Positions 1 through 10,352 are shown, numbered from the stretch's first letter. The stretch is 64,000 nucleotides of DNA from Lithodes maja (GCA_037953745.1 JBAKBP010004459.1:62001-126000), one strand, 5' to 3'. A program made the numbers and translations. The notes: a model not told the origin generated them from the sequence alone.

Positions 1-173
1 TCATTACGCCGCCAACCATCTCCATCATCTACATCAATGACCAGACTGTGGTCGTGAATCTCGGCAGAGATCACATGCCAGGTTCCATCACCCAGCAGAT
101 AGCTCTCAACACAAACAGTTTTGTAGCCCAATCTTGTCCCAGAAGCTCGCACACAGGCCAAGCTCTCCTGAAT
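1..173 (-). CDS. CadN: CadN-like cadherin exon, second LamG domain (copy A, partial)
   Basis: Minus-strand exon cut by the window edge. It begins after a clear acceptor (CCCTCAG) with codons for IQEGLACVRASG and continues through ESYLLGDGTWHVISAE and SLVIDVDDG. This is the typical WH.V.....G....VDDG core of a LamG domain in neural cadherins. It acts as part of the extracellular membrane-proximal region of a cell-adhesion receptor. It is in phase 0 with the preceding exon at 346-684. Copy B (8598-8928) shows the full exon. Confidence 0.8.
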   Translation of the reverse strand, partial: MQESLACVRASGTRLGYKTVCVESYLLGDGTWHVISAEIHDHSLVIDVDDGDGWRRN

Positions 174-345
174 CTGAGGGAATCACCGAATGATATCCTA
201 GAGCTCCTTGGCTGTTTTTAGACCATAATATTATATCAATGGTCTAGTCACTATATTTGTAAGCCCTACAGTATATAATTATGCAGAGAAAATTTTTGTT
301 TGTTAATTTTGAATTATTTTCAGTACAGCAAAAGGAAATACTTAC

Positions 346-684
346 ATATAACGTGAATCCAATGTCTTGCTGTTTGCTAGATATACTTAGTAGAGTGGCA
401 GTATAGGCGCCCCTCATCCTGACCCGCAGTTGAACTGTAGTTAGAGTCAGTGATGGTGCTGTAGGCAGCTGTAAACTGGTATAGGAAGAAGACGTTAAAG
501 TGACCGGGATGGTGGGAGTGTTACATCCAGACCCTCTCCACCCAGGTTGACAATGACACTGTGGCAGATCCAGGCCTCCCATACACTGACCCCGGTATCC
601 ACAACCACCCATACATCCTTCCTCTTGTGGCTGACAACCTCTCTTGCCACCCCGGCTGTAGGCTGGCTCACCCAGGTCCAACAC
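346..684 (-). CDS. CadN: CadN-like cadherin exon, EGF domain plus start of LamG 2 (copy A)
   Basis: A 339-bp exon (113 codons, phase 0 at both ends) between acceptor TTGCAG and donor GTAAGT. It encodes VLDLGEPAYSRG, then an EGF-like module with cysteines in GCQPQEEGCMGGCGYRGQC and QCHCQPGWRGSGC. Next comes PTIPVTLTSSSYTSLQL and VQLRVRMRGAYTATLLSIS, the entry strands of the second LamG. The order EGF then LamG after a first LamG is the layout known for Drosophila CadN. The reading as neural cadherin rests on recognised family patterns, not on a search. Confidence 0.8.
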
Positions 685-769
685 CTGCAACAAAGCTGAA
701 AGACAGTAATGGTTGCTTGGCCCACAATATACAACAATAATAACAATTATAATGATTATTGAAGCTCAC

Positions 770-1015
770 CTGACCATTGATGCGTAAATGTGATATACAT
801 CCATCTAATGGCATTGGAGTAGGTGCTTCCTTCCAGCCATGATCTTCAAGGTTTGGTGCTAAATGAGCCATGCCACCAATTTGTAGGGGCCAAGTTGCCA
901 AAGCTGCCAAATTACTAGAACTGGTCCAAGACGCATGTGCTGAGCAGTGATGATTTTGTTCTAAAGAGATGTTGTAGTATCTCTGTCCACACAAGTCCAG
1001 CACAATTGCCACACC
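770..1015 (-). CDS. CadN: CadN-like cadherin exon, end of LamG 1 (copy A)
   Basis: A 246-bp exon (82 codons, phase 0) with acceptor TTTACAG and donor GTGAGC. It encodes GVAIVLDLCGQRYYNISLEQ, then SWTSSSNLAALATWPLQIGG and PLDGCISHLRINGQ. The last segment is the usual C-terminal LamG signature (F.GCI..L.ING), and its two cysteines probably form the domain disulfide. It links the LamG 1 exon (1256-1601) to the second EGF exon without changing frame. Confidence 0.8.
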
Positions 1016-1255
1016 CTGTAAAGACAAATAAAAACATAAGTGTATTCATGCTGTATATATTGTTGTATAAAGTGCTGAAACACTATGATTACATGAATTA
1101 CAATGGTTTTAGAATGGCATTGCCTAAAGTGTTCTCCACGGTTCACAATTATAATATTCAATTAGTTGAACCTGCACTTTTCTCATTTATGACAACTTGC
1201 AAACAGGTATACAGTAGACTTGTCTGAAAGTGAGTAATCTCAAGGTGATACATAC

Positions 1256-1601
1256 CTGCATAGTGATCCTGAGATGTATTGAGTGCCAGTTACCATCATT
1301 GACTGTTGTTGGAATCTGAAGGTTAACTGGGATAGCAATGCCCTCCACCAGTAGTCGAGGTTGGCCGTGCCACAGCTGCAGGGCTAGCATGGGTGAGGGC
1401 GGGTCATGGGGCTGACGTGGAGTGGGTGTGAGAGGTCCAGAGTACAGCAGGAGGCCGTGGGGGGAGCGGGTCAACACACGGAGGAACAGGGTTAGGGGGA
1501 GGCAGGGGGGAAGTGATTGCACCCAGGCCCAATCATTCCCAGAGAATGTCCGACCAACAATTTTGCACTTAGAGCCCCAAGAGCCCCCGGGGCACATGCA
1601 C
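1256..1601 (-). CDS. CadN: CadN-like cadherin exon, end of EGF 1 and LamG 1 (copy A)
   Basis: A 346-bp exon starting after TTGACAG and ending at a GTATGT donor. The first base completes an Arg codon from the 131-bp exon at 3681-3811, so the pair restores frame. It encodes CMCPGGSWGSKC, the last three EGF cysteines. It continues with FSGNDWAWVQSLPPC, RSPHGLLLYSGPL, LALQLWHGQPRLLVEG and VNDGNWHSIHLRI, a canonical LamG domain. Copy A is open throughout. Copy B carries a stop at the equivalent of 1412-1414. Confidence 0.82.
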
Positions 1602-1916
1602 CTGTCAACATGAAAAGAGCTACTGAATATTCTTAGCGCATCCAGTGCAGTTTATTGTGCATAATATGCAGATATCAGTATTGAAGTCACACATACATTC
1701 ATGCAGTAAAATGTATCTTGCAAAAATGAATACAAAAACAACAACACCCACATGTAGCTAACACACACGTATAATCACCTGCAGTGTTAAGCTTTGTGAA
1801 TTCAATTGAATGAATATGATAAACTGATATACTAATTTGAAATATTCCCTTAAGTTGCAACCCAGTACAGAGCCACGCACCTCTGATAGGAAATGACACG
1901 TAAAAAGTGCTATAGA

Positions 1917-2930
1917 TAAAATGAAGCCCGGGAAAGCCGCTGGGTGTAGTTGCTGATATGCTAAAAGTAGCTGGAGATATCGGTGTAAGATTGGTCACAG
2001 AGCTAATTAATGCTATCATACGGGAGGAAAAAGTTACTGATGCATGGCAGGGTGCCAAGGGAAGTTATGCAGTGGGCCATGAGAAAACTTGGAATAGACG
2101 AATGGTTGGTGCGTGTGATAATGAAAATGTATGAGGGGTCATGGGCAGCAGTTAGAGTGAATGGGGGTTTGAAAGAATTCCCAGTGAAAGTTGGAGTTCA
2201 AACTAATTTTTGTCATGGTCCTGGAGGAACTGTCAAGGTAACTTTAGAACAAGACTCCCATGGGAGTTGTTATATGCATATGACCTAGTTCTTATCGCAG
2301 ATAGTGTACAGAAAGCGTAGGTAAAGTTCCATAGATGGTGAGATAGTATGGCAAACAAGGGATTGAGAGACTGCAGGGTGCACAAGAGTTGTAGTGGGGC
2401 GAAGGGACCTTTGACGAGAATCATAGACTTTGAATGTGCAGTGCATAAGGGAGAACTTGTGTTGAATGACTTACAGATTTTGGCCGTGTAACGCTGGAGT
2501 GTGTGAATATAATTTGCTACTTGGTCGATACGATTTCCGCCGGAGATGTCGCTGAAGCTGGCACCATTGCTAGAGTCAGAGGTGGCTGGTGGAAGTTCAG
2601 AGAGCTGTTGCCTCTCTTGACCATGAGCGGAATCCCACTTCACCTTAAAGGGAAGGTGTATGCTTCGTGTGTTAGGAGTGCAATGACCTATGCCTCAGAG
2701 ACATGGCCTGTTAAAATGAAAGATTAACAGAATGGAACAGAACAAAAAGAAAAAGGCGAGATTGATATGTGGAGGCTCAACCTCAGGGAAGGGGTATCAA
2801 GTGAGGAATTTAGAAGGCGTCTGAGCATTAGGAGTATCAGAGAAGTAATGGGCACAGACAGACTTGGCTGGTTTGAACATGGAGAGAATGGATGATCAGC
2901 ATTGGGTGATTAGATGCCGGACCATGAACG
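1917..2930 (+). pseudogene. Degenerate RTE-type LINE fragment (copy A)
   Basis: Broken reverse transcriptase in shifting frames within a cadherin intron. Recognisable pieces are KPGKAAGCS, GDIGVRLVTELINAIIREEK, REVMQWAMRKLGIDEWLVRV, MKMYEGSWAAVRVNGG, LVDTISAGDVAEAGTIARV and RELLPLLTMSGIPLHLKGKV. These match RTE-like LINE RT and its C-terminal region in order. Several frameshifts and stops show it is old. It lies on the opposite strand to the gene. Confidence 0.75.
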
Positions 2931-2944
2931 CGGGGGGAGCTACA

Positions 2945-3120
2945 CCTCCCCGTGGCGTAACAGATAGCGCGTCTGGCTCACAACCAGAAGGTCCCAAGTT
3001 CGAGACCCGGGCGGGGAAGAGACATTTGGGCAAGTCTCCTAACGGTGTAGCCTCTGTTCACCTAGCAGTATAAGTAGGAACCTGGAATAAGTGGACGAAG
3101 TTGTGACATTCCATCTGGGG
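2945..3120 (+). mobile_element. tRNA-derived SINE (copy A)
   Basis: The head resembles a tRNA. There is an A-box-like TGGCGTAACAGATAGCG, an anticodon-arm-like TCTGGCTCACAACCAGA and a B-box-like AGTTCGAGACC followed by CGGGCGGGGAAG. The non-tRNA body contains GGGCAAGTCTCCTAACGG and GTTCACCTAGCAGTA. The 3' limit is uncertain. It inserted beside the RTE fragment. Confidence 0.65.
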
Positions 3121-3680
3121 TTGGTGATCGGTTACAAGGTGAGATGGGTATCGTACTGGTCAACCTAAGCTACTGGTCAACCTAAGCCTTCGGGTGAGAC
3201 TGGTGCCGTAGTGAGAATGGTACCATACAGATTAACTCTAAGCCTTCGTTTCCAGATGTCGCCAATTGGCTAAAATACAGACTACACACACATCCACAGC
3301 CATTCCAACGATACATAAACACTTAACATGCATTTCACGCAATACATTCCCAGTTAAGGAGGCGCGATAATAATGAGCTTAGCTCGCATTGCGTGGATTC
3401 CCCTTGACGAACAAGCAAGTGAACGTAGGGATAGACATAGAAAGATGTGGGATCAGGTACTGAGGTCCAATCTCAATATAAAGCACCTGACAGCAGAGGC
3501 ATCCCAAAAAAGGTTTGCCTGGAATGCCACCATTAGGACATAAGACTGAAACCACTCTCTCTGTGAAGGAAGTGGTCTTTAAACTTGCATGCATGCATGT
3601 ACTGTTACAATGGGTGCCATGTTCATAATAGGCTCTGCACTAAAGTTTGAATGTTTATTATCTGATGCAGAGATACTGAC

Positions 3681-3811
3681 CTTTGGTGAGGGAGACATTG
3701 GCCACCATTGAGACATGTGGAAGTGGTGCAGGCTTCGTGGTCGTGAGTGTAGCATCTCCATGCCCGGGTCAGTCGAGGTGTCACAACCGAGGTCACATTC
3801 GTGTCAACTAC
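3681..3811 (-). CDS. CadN: CadN-like cadherin exon, start of EGF 1 (copy A)
   Basis: A 131-bp exon flanked by acceptor TTGTGCAG and donor GTCAGT. It encodes VVDTNVTSVVTPRLTRAWRC, then EACTTSTCLNGGQCLPHQ. The VVTPRLTR segment before a C..TSTCLNGGQC EGF start matches the layout after the classic cadherin domain of neural cadherins. The exon has 43 codons plus two bases, which the next exon completes. A 2.1-kb intron holding RTE and SINE debris separates it from the LamG exon. Confidence 0.78.
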
Positions 3812-3885
3812 CTGCACAACATATTTTGCTTATATATATATATATATATATTTAGAAAAAAAAAAATCTTAACATGATAATAAAT

Positions 3886-4137
3886 TAAAATGTAAAACTT
3901 GCAAACTAAACAAACCAAAATTGGGACAAGGACAATATAAAGTCAAATTAAATTATCAAAATCGCTATGTGGAAACAACGCTTACTAAAATGAAAATTAT
4001 TAAATAAAAGAACACAATCCACCACATAGGGTGTACATTACTACATGAGCAAGTTAATCTGTTTCCCAAGCAAACTAATCGCACATATAACAACGCAGTA
4101 TCGTCACGTTAAAGGAATTAGTTAAGTTTGGGAAGTC
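3886..4137. repeat. Foldback arm (copy A, left arm only)
   Basis: AT-rich segment from TTAAAATGTAAAACTTGC to AAGTTTGGGAAGTCC. Its reverse complement occurs at 14757-15012. Copy A has only the left arm because the assembly breaks at the N gap. Confidence 0.75.
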
Positions 4138-4260
4138 CGGGACGTTCTGGTAAATTTGACTAAACTCTGCAATAATACTGTATTATATTACTTTATCATA
4201 TCAGAGGTACACACCTTAATGTAAAAATAAGACTGCATCACATAATTTGTTTCTACCTTC

Positions 4261-4698
4261 TTAACCCATTCTGTACCAGTGACGTCTGTTATATCATATT
4301 CTAGCTAGATTTAGACAATTTTATGCAGCTTAGGAAGGCTCTGTGGTACTTAACCCTCTCACGTTCTTGACGCAATTTTGAGCCTATTAGGGATACTTTA
4401 AAGCCTTTGTTACCATCAGGGGTATTTAGAAACCTTTAGTTTAGTTACTTTAACCTCTGCAGTTGTCTTTGAATTAGCTGTGGGCAGAAAACTAATTTTG
4501 GAGAGGTAATTATAAGAGTGAGAGAAGTCTATTTCTTATTGCTAATCTGGCAACCTCTGCGTCATATGGTCGTGAGAGGGTTAAAAAGGTTGATTGAGAT
4601 AGTTCGAAGCCTTTATAATTGCTAGAGAGCCTTCCTGAACTGATTAAAATTGATCAGTAGTAGCCAGAATACAATAAAAAGGAGGTCGACAGGGTTAA
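4261..4698. mobile_element. Outer TTAA-flanked MITE, split by an inner one (copy A)
   Basis: Starts TTAACCCATTCTGTACC and ends GTCGACAGGGTTAA. The inner MITE (4350-4584) sits in the middle. The two halves carry the inverted pair AGGAAGGCTCT and AGAGAGCCTTCCT. With the inner element removed it is about 207 bp and would form a hairpin. TTAA termini and a CCC start are typical of piggyBac-mobilised sequences; that assignment is inference. Confidence 0.6.
4350..4584. mobile_element. Inner TTAA MITE, 235 bp (copy A)
   Basis: Flanked by TTAA on both sides. The ends are CCCTCTCACGTTCTTGACGCA and, inverted, CCCTCTCACGACCATATGACGCA. It matches 41507-41741, which has the same length and sits at an unrelated site, so the element boundaries are well defined. 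It has no coding capacity. It is probably a non-autonomous piggyBac-type element. Confidence 0.82.
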
Positions 4699-4773
4699 CA
4701 TGCTCCATTACTTTACATCCATTAAATTTTAAAAATCTTACTATTTCACAACAATATTTTATATTCCATATAC

Positions 4774-4776
<3 letters not shown>

Positions 4777-4814
<38 letters not shown>

Positions 4815-4824
4815 TGTATATACA

Positions 4825-4866
<42 letters not shown>
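4777..4866. repeat. AT microsatellite (copy A)
   Basis: Two long (TA)n runs separated by ACTGTATATACAGT, a palindromic interruption. It lies directly before the Tigger-like TIR. The shorter equivalent in copy B is at 13836-13918. Confidence 0.95.
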
Positions 4867-4867
<1 letters not shown>

Positions 4868-4870
<3 letters not shown>

Positions 4871-5351
4871 TAGACCCTCGCCATCTCGGACTAATTGGGG
4901 GGAGACCCAGTCCGAAATATCTGAAAATCCGAGATGTCCGGAGTCCGGCTTGTGTCCGACCTAACAGAGTATAAAATCCGACCTAACCAATGTATGTCCG
5001 AGGCAACAATGAAATCTGAGACTACGGAAAAAATCCGACCTCAAGAGAGACGTCCGCATCAACTAGAAAACTAAGACAACCCTATTCGAACCCTATAATC
5101 TGTAATACAAAACACAGTACAGTACAGTAGGCTACATTACACTTACCCCTTCATTGCTCTTGTCTGTAGTCTTGATGTCCTCCCTCCCCTCTCCCTCCTC
5201 CCCAACACTGCATTAATTACTGCAGCATCCCCTTTTCACCCCCACCTCCACCTCAATGTCCTTCTCCACCCCACTGTCCTTCTCCACCTCACTGTTCTTC
5301 TCCACCTCACTGTCCTTCTCCACCTCACTGTCCTTCTCCACCTCACTGTCC
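4868..5351 (-). mobile_element. Tigger/pogo-like DNA element, cut by the gap (copy A)
   Basis: Begins with the TIR CAGTAGACCCTCGCCATC. It runs into the minisatellite encoding EVEKDS repeats and is lost in the N gap at 5352. Copy A has more 18-bp units before the gap than copy B has in total. Confidence 0.75.
5239..5351. repeat. 18-bp minisatellite at the gap edge
   Basis: Tandem units of CACCTCACTGTCCTTCTC with slight variation, running into the N gap. Translated on the minus strand they give EVEKDS repeats in the Tigger-like frame. Copy B (around 14290-14366) has fewer units. Confidence 0.9.
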
Positions 5352-5551
5352 NNNNNNNNNNNNNNNNNNNNNNNNNNNNNNNNNNNNNNNNNNNNNNNNN
5401 NNNNNNNNNNNNNNNNNNNNNNNNNNNNNNNNNNNNNNNNNNNNNNNNNNNNNNNNNNNNNNNNNNNNNNNNNNNNNNNNNNNNNNNNNNNNNNNNNNNN
5501 NNNNNNNNNNNNNNNNNNNNNNNNNNNNNNNNNNNNNNNNNNNNNNNNNNN
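5352..5551. other. Assembly gap of exactly 200 N
   Basis: A run of 200 N. The round length suggests a placeholder joining two contigs rather than a measured gap. Minisatellite lies on the left and CR1 LINE on the right. Confidence 0.97.
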
Positions 5552-6994
5552 GTATCAGGCTGGATTATTAAAGAAAATGCTAAGGAACTGAGTATACCGT
5601 TATATGACATAATGACCAAATCATTGGACACAGGGATAGTACCTACAGAATGGAAAAGAGCAAACATTATTCCTATATTTAAGGGAGGAAGCAGAGATAA
5701 ACCACTGAACTATAGACCTGTATCACTATTGAGCATCCTCATGAAGATTCTGGAAGGATTAATAAGGGACAAATGGGTTAACTACCTGGAATCCAAAAGA
5801 TTAATTACTGACCGACAATTTGGATTCAGAGGAGGCAGATCATGTGTAAGCAACTTGTTGAGTTTTTACTCTAGAGTAATAGACACAGTGGACAAGAGGG
5901 AAGGATAGGTAGACTGTGCCTACCTAGACTTTAAAAAGGCATTTGACAAAGTTCCACACAAGAGATAGCTGTGGAAATTAAAACATGAGGGAAAAGTAGG
6001 AGACAAACTGCTGAAATGGATGGAGAGCTACCTTAGCGGAAGACAGATGAGAACAACAGTAAGGGGGAAATCGTCAAACTGGACTCAAATTACGAGTGGG
6101 GTACCACAAGGATCTGTCCTAGCCCCAATCATGTTTCTAATATTTGTAAATGACTTACCTGAGGGACTAACAAGCTACATGAGCATGTTTGCGGACGATG
6201 CTAAACTGCTTAAAACGATCAGAACCCAGGAGGATTGCCTTGAGCTCCAAGCAGATTTGCAAAAGATCCATGAATGGAGCATCAAATGGAATATGGAGTT
6301 CAATGCAGGGAAATGTAAGACTCTAGAAATGGGTAAAAGCAAGTACAGACCTAGAAACGATTATAAACTAGGAAACGAAGTGATTCCCAAAGCAGAAAAA
6401 GACTTGGGGATAGAATTTAAGGATAACATGTCTCCAGAAAGCCACGTAAATAAGATAGTGAGAGAATCACTAGCACTATTGGCAAATATCAGGATGTCTT
6501 TCAATTATCTTAATGAAAACACCGTGAAACAAATAATAACGGCAATAATAAGACCCAGGATGGAATATGCATCTGTAGTGTGGTCCCCTCACATGAAGAA
6601 ACATATCCACAAAATTGAGAGGGTACAGAGAGCAGCTACGAGGATGATCCCAGGTTTGGAAAATTTGGAGTGCCAAGAGAGGCTCGAGAGATTGAATCTA
6701 CCTACACTGGAACAGAGAAGGAAACGAGGACAGCAAATTCAGATATACAAATGTGTTAGAGGTATTGACAAAATCGACCAAGAAAACTTCATAGAGAGGG
6801 ATGGAGGTGAGAGAACAAGAGGTCACAGCTACAAACTAAAAGTGCTTAATAGTAAATCTGATCTGAAAAGTAAAAGATTTCCTACCAACTCGATTAGTGG
6901 GTGGAACAAATTGCCAGCCGAAGTAGTGTCTGCACCATCAGTGCATAGTTTCAAAGCACGGTATGACAAACATATCTTAGGAGGCGGGAATTAA
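5552..6994 (+). pseudogene. CR1-like reverse transcriptase with two amber stops
   Basis: One continuous frame from the gap edge to the final stop, interrupted only by TAG at 5906-5908 and TAG at 5966-5968. RT motifs in order: EWKRANIIPIFKGG, NYRPVSLLSILMKILE, DRQFGFRGGRSC, YLDFKKAFDKVPHKR, SGVPQGSVLAPIMFLIFVND and MFADDAKLL (catalytic ADD). The C-terminal region has IIRPRMEYASVVWSPHMKK and a WNKLPAEVVSAPSVHSFK end typical of CR1/L2-type LINEs. The two stops replace residues that the related copy has as Trp/Leu-type positions. Confidence 0.85.
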
Positions 6995-7048
6995 CGAGCA
7001 TGCTCACTCCCGCAAATACAACTAGTGTAAGTACAACTAGTGTAAGTA
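5552..7048 (+). mobile_element. CR1-like LINE, 5' lost in the gap
   Basis: Contains the 3' half of the ORF (5552-6994) and a short 3' end with two tandem units of ACAACTAGTGTAAGT at about 7018-7048, the kind of short tandem tail seen in CR1-type LINEs. The other CR1 copy at 18331-19561 ends in a similar AAATAGGTAAATAC. Confidence 0.8.
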
Positions 7049-7319
7049 CACACCAGCCTATTTATCAGTTATTCTACTTATCTATTGCCGAACGCCTTAC
7101 TCCCCTTGATGAGGGTGGCCATAAACAAAATGCCCCTAAACGGACAAATTCCCTGCGAGAAGGACAGTTATTACAAGCAACAAATGATTACCGAGAACAT
7201 TTTGTACGTATTCAAGTGCAACAATTTAACTGAATCTGAGGATAATTATAATAGCTACTGACTGAACATTAATATGTCTACCTATATCGAATCACCCATT
7301 GTTTCCATACCCTGAGATG

Positions 7320-7354
<35 letters not shown>

Positions 7355-7689
7355 TATAGGTGTATAATTATCAGAATGCTTAGTTGATATTTTTTTTATT
7401 TAGTAATAACAAAAAAGTGAATATCTTACAGAAGATAATGTTAGCTTATTTGTGTGATAATAGTTATGCTTGAACACAACTGACACTATTTCTTTTTTCA
7501 TTATATTACTTGCATAGTATAATGCCTGTTGAATGTTATGTAATATTACATTTGGTGTGTTAGACATATTACCTTTAATATTTGAGTAAGTTAACATTAT
7601 ATTTGATTACATAATAGCAAGGGCATAGACTATAACCAATGCAGAATAATAGAGTTTAATAGGAATAACCATGTATCTCTACCAACATT
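7049..7689. other. Spacer with no recognised gene
   Basis: AT-rich sequence with a (TA)n run at about 7322-7351. Open frames are short and show no domain I recognise. It may be CR1 3' flank or intron. Confidence 0.6.
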
Positions 7690-8210
7690 GACTACGGCGG
7701 GTGCCCAACCCCGAAAAGGGTTGAAATAGGGGAGCTATCCCCCCGCCAAAGGTGGCTTTCTAGGGCCTTTCCTAGCTGATGCTGAGAGGATTGGGTTCTA
7801 GTCATGTGGTGATGGGCTGGTCTATCAGAGTGAGAACTGAGCAATCTCTGCCATACCCATAGCTTACTCTGACTGTTCCTTTTACTTATATATTTTCTAG
7901 ATCTCAAGTGACGGCGTCTCTTGCGTGGATTGACCTCCCAATCTACCAAGATTGGAAGCCAAAGCATCACATTTTTCCCTTGCCCCTCAACTTTCTCTTC
8001 ATAATTGCTGAGGGGCACAGGGCCCTGGGTGGGGATTTGGTTTCCCGGGCGTTTCCGCACCCTCCTCAGCTCCCCGCCATGGAGTGGCTTCGGTCACCCA
8101 GGCTTTATTGTGGTCGGCGGGTAGGGTTCTGTGGGGGCGCTCGGTTATGGCCTTGGCCTTGCTCGGGGCCAGGCAACATGGGGAACAACAACAACAACAA
8201 CCAAAATTGA
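7690..8210 (+). mobile_element. Short retroelement-like segment ending in (AAC)n
   Basis: GC-rich island in AT-rich surroundings. It ends with TTATGGCCTTGGCC, CTCGGGGCCAGGCA and GGGGAACAACAACAACAACAA. The end resembles that of the LINE at 15207-16434 (GGCCATGGCCTTCC, GGCCAGGCAGC, AACAACAACAACAA). It is probably a SINE or LINE-3'-derived element mobilised by that LINE family. Confidence 0.4.
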
Positions 8211-8597
8211 CTCCCAAACCTCAACTTATGTGATGGTAAACCTCAATTAAAACAAATTCCGGCTTTTATTAAAAATTATTTTTTTTTTATTTGATGTCAA
8301 ATATTCAAAATATGGTTGACTTCGAACTCTAATGGGTTAGCACACAAAGACACAGTTTACCATATTTACAGTATATCAGGCTGAATATGATTAATTTGAC
8401 ATTGCCACCCACACCAATTGAGGTTGGAGAATAATACTGGTACAAGTACTCGACCATCCCTTTTAACCAGGCCAGACAGCCTGAGGAACAGCAACAACAA
8501 CAACAACCTTTATTGTGCTAACTAGCCCAAGCAGAATAAAATTCTAGCCCTAGTTTGTATATTTTAATTTATTGTAATTGAGGGAAATATTACTTAC
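8211..8597. other. Spacer with a second (CAA)n tract
   Basis: Intronic AT-rich sequence. At about 8480-8510 is GGAACAGCAACAACAACAAC, possibly the worn tail of another short retroelement. No coding signal. Confidence 0.5.
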
Positions 8598-8928
8598 TTT
8601 CTTGTAGGTCATTTATCGAGTTAATCAAGTTTTCTCTCAGAAAGTCTGGAATTCCTCCACCAAGTGTTAGTTCCTGACTATAGACTGGTGACCGATGGTG
8701 AGGTAACTGTCCCTGGTGACCAGAGTCTGGAGGGATAATTAGTGCCTCAATAGACTCATTACGCCGCCAACCATTTCCATCATCTACATCAATGACCAGA
8801 CTGTGGTCGTGAATCTCGGCAGAGATCACATGCCAGGTTCCATCACCCAGCAGATAGCTCTCAACACAAACAGTTTTGTATCCCAATCTTGTCCCAGAAG
8901 CTCGCACACAGGCCAAGCCCTCCTGAAT
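8598..8928 (-). CDS. CadN: CadN-like cadherin exon, second LamG domain (copy B, complete)
   Basis: Full 331-bp version of the exon that copy A shows only in part. It starts at IQEGLACVRASGTRLGYKTV after CCCTCAG. It runs through GDGTWHVISAEIHDHSLVID, DDGNGWRRNES and ELTLGGGIPDFL to INDLQES, then a GTAAGTAA donor. It ends with one extra base (phase 1). The next exon should supply the closing Cys of this LamG, but none follows before the gap in this copy. Joining this exon to the first exon of copy A would shift the frame. Confidence 0.82.
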
Positions 8929-9096
8929 CTGAGGGAAACACCGAATGATATCCTAGAGCTCCTTGGCTGTTTTTAGACCATAATATTATATCAATGGTCT
9001 AGTCACTATATTTGTAAGCCCTACAGTATATATGCAGAGATAATTTTTGTTTGTTAATTTTGAATTATTTTCAGTACAGCAAAAGGAAATACTTAC

Positions 9097-9435
9097 ATAT
9101 AACGTGAATCCAATGTCTTGCTGTTTGCTAGATATACTTAGTAGAGTGGCAGTATAGGCGCCCCTCATCCTGACCCGCAGTTGAACTGTAGTTAGAGTCA
9201 GTGATGGTGTTGTAGGCAGCTGTAGACTGGTATAGGAAGAAGACGTTAAAGTGACCGGGATGGTGGGAGTGTTACATCCAGACCCTCTCCACCCAGGTTG
9301 ACAATGACACTGTGGCAGATCCAGGCCTCCCACACACTGACCCCGGTGTCCACAACCACCCATACATCCTTCCTCTTGTGGCTGACAACCTCTCTTGCCA
9401 CCCCGGCTGTAGGCTGGCTCACCCAGGTCCAACAC
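9097..9435 (-). CDS. CadN: CadN-like cadherin exon, EGF 2 plus start of LamG 2 (copy B)
   Basis: Copy B of the 339-bp EGF exon, with the same splice sites and phase as 346-684. It differs from copy A at a few residues: GCGHRGQCVGG against GCGYRGQCMGG, and PTTPS against PTAPS. All EGF cysteines are kept. Mild amino-acid differences with intact splice sites fit alleles or a very young duplicate. Confidence 0.8.
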
Positions 9436-9520
9436 CTGCAACAAAGCTGAAAGACAGTAATGGTTGCTTGGCCCACAATATACAACAATAATAACAATTA
9501 TAATGATTATTGAAGCTCAC

Positions 9521-9766
9521 CTGACCATTGATGCGTAAATGTGATATACATCCATCTAATGGCATTGGAGTAGGTGCTTCCTTCCAGCCATGATCTTCAA
9601 GGTTTGGTGCTAAATGAGCCATGCCACCAATTTGTAGGGGCCAAGTTGCCAAAGCTGCCAAATTACTAGAACTGGTCCAAGACGCATGTGCTGAGCAGTG
9701 ATGATTTTGTTCTAAAGAGATGTTGTAGTATCTCTGTCCACACAAGTCCAGCACAATTGCCACACC
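9521..9766 (-). CDS. CadN: CadN-like cadherin exon, end of LamG 1 (copy B)
   Basis: Copy B of the 246-bp exon at 770-1015. It encodes the same protein segment, from GVAIVLDLCGQRYYN to CISHLRINGQ, with splice sites TTTACAG and GTGAGC unchanged. I see no disabling change. Confidence 0.8.
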
Positions 9767-10006
9767 CTGTAAAGACAAATAAAAACATAAGTGTATTCAT
9801 GCTGTATATATTGTTGTATAAAGTGCTGAAACACTATGATTACATGAATTACAATGGTTTTAGAATGGCATTGCCTAAAGTGTTCTCCACGGTTCACAAT
9901 TCTAATATTCAATTAGTTGAACCTGCACTTTTCTCATTTATGACAACTTGCAAACAGGTATACAGTAGACTTGTCTGAAAGTGAGTAATCTCAAGGTGAT
10001 ACATAC

Positions 10007-10352
10007 CTGCATAGTGATCCTGAGATGTATTGAGTGCCAGTTACCATCATTGACTGTTGTTGGAATCTGAAGGTTAACTGGGATAGCATTGCCCTCCACC
10101 AGTAGTCGAGGTTGGCCGTGCCACAGCTGCAGGGCTAGCATGGGTGAGGGCGGGTCATGGGGCTAACGTGGAGTGGGTGTGAGAGGTCCAGAGTACAGCA
10201 GGAGGCCGTGGGGGGAGCGGGTCAACACACGGAGGAACAGGGTTAGGGGGAGGCAGGGGGGAAGTGATTGCACCCAGGCCCAATCATTCCCAGAGAATGT
10301 CCGACCAACAATCTTGCACTTAGAGCCCCAAGAGCCCCCGGGGCACACGCAC
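10007..10352 (-). pseudogene. CadN: CadN-like cadherin exon, LamG 1, with a nonsense codon (copy B)
   Basis: Copy B of the EGF 1/LamG 1 exon. Splice sites are intact, but a Gln codon CAG of copy A is TAG here (plus-strand CTA at 10163-10165), just after GPLTPTPR. The rest stays in frame, with one more change (VEGN against VEGI). If real, a transcript using this exon would lose the remaining LamG and EGF domains, the membrane anchor and the tail. It may instead be a null allele, a decaying duplicate or a base error. Confidence 0.75.

Larger units (their letters stand above)
1..5351. repeat. Duplicated block, copy A
   Basis: This block matches 8756-14366 almost base for base. Position 1 aligns with 8756, and the offset is 8751 through most of the cadherin exons. 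Differences I saw are scattered single-base changes, a 4-bp deletion near 9033 in copy B, shorter AT runs in copy B and three extra 105-bp units in copy B. Identity looks like about 99 %. The copy runs off the left window edge and stops at the N gap. The divergence fits either a recent tandem duplication or two alleles assembled side by side. Confidence 0.95.

Noticed and set aside
2945..3015. A functional tRNA gene at the SINE heads
   Set aside because: Arms pair poorly, no proper acceptor stem closes, and a SINE body follows. The same holds at 16873 and 17689.
5236..5667. Open frames across the N gap
   Set aside because: Most of the translation is unknown bases and minisatellite.
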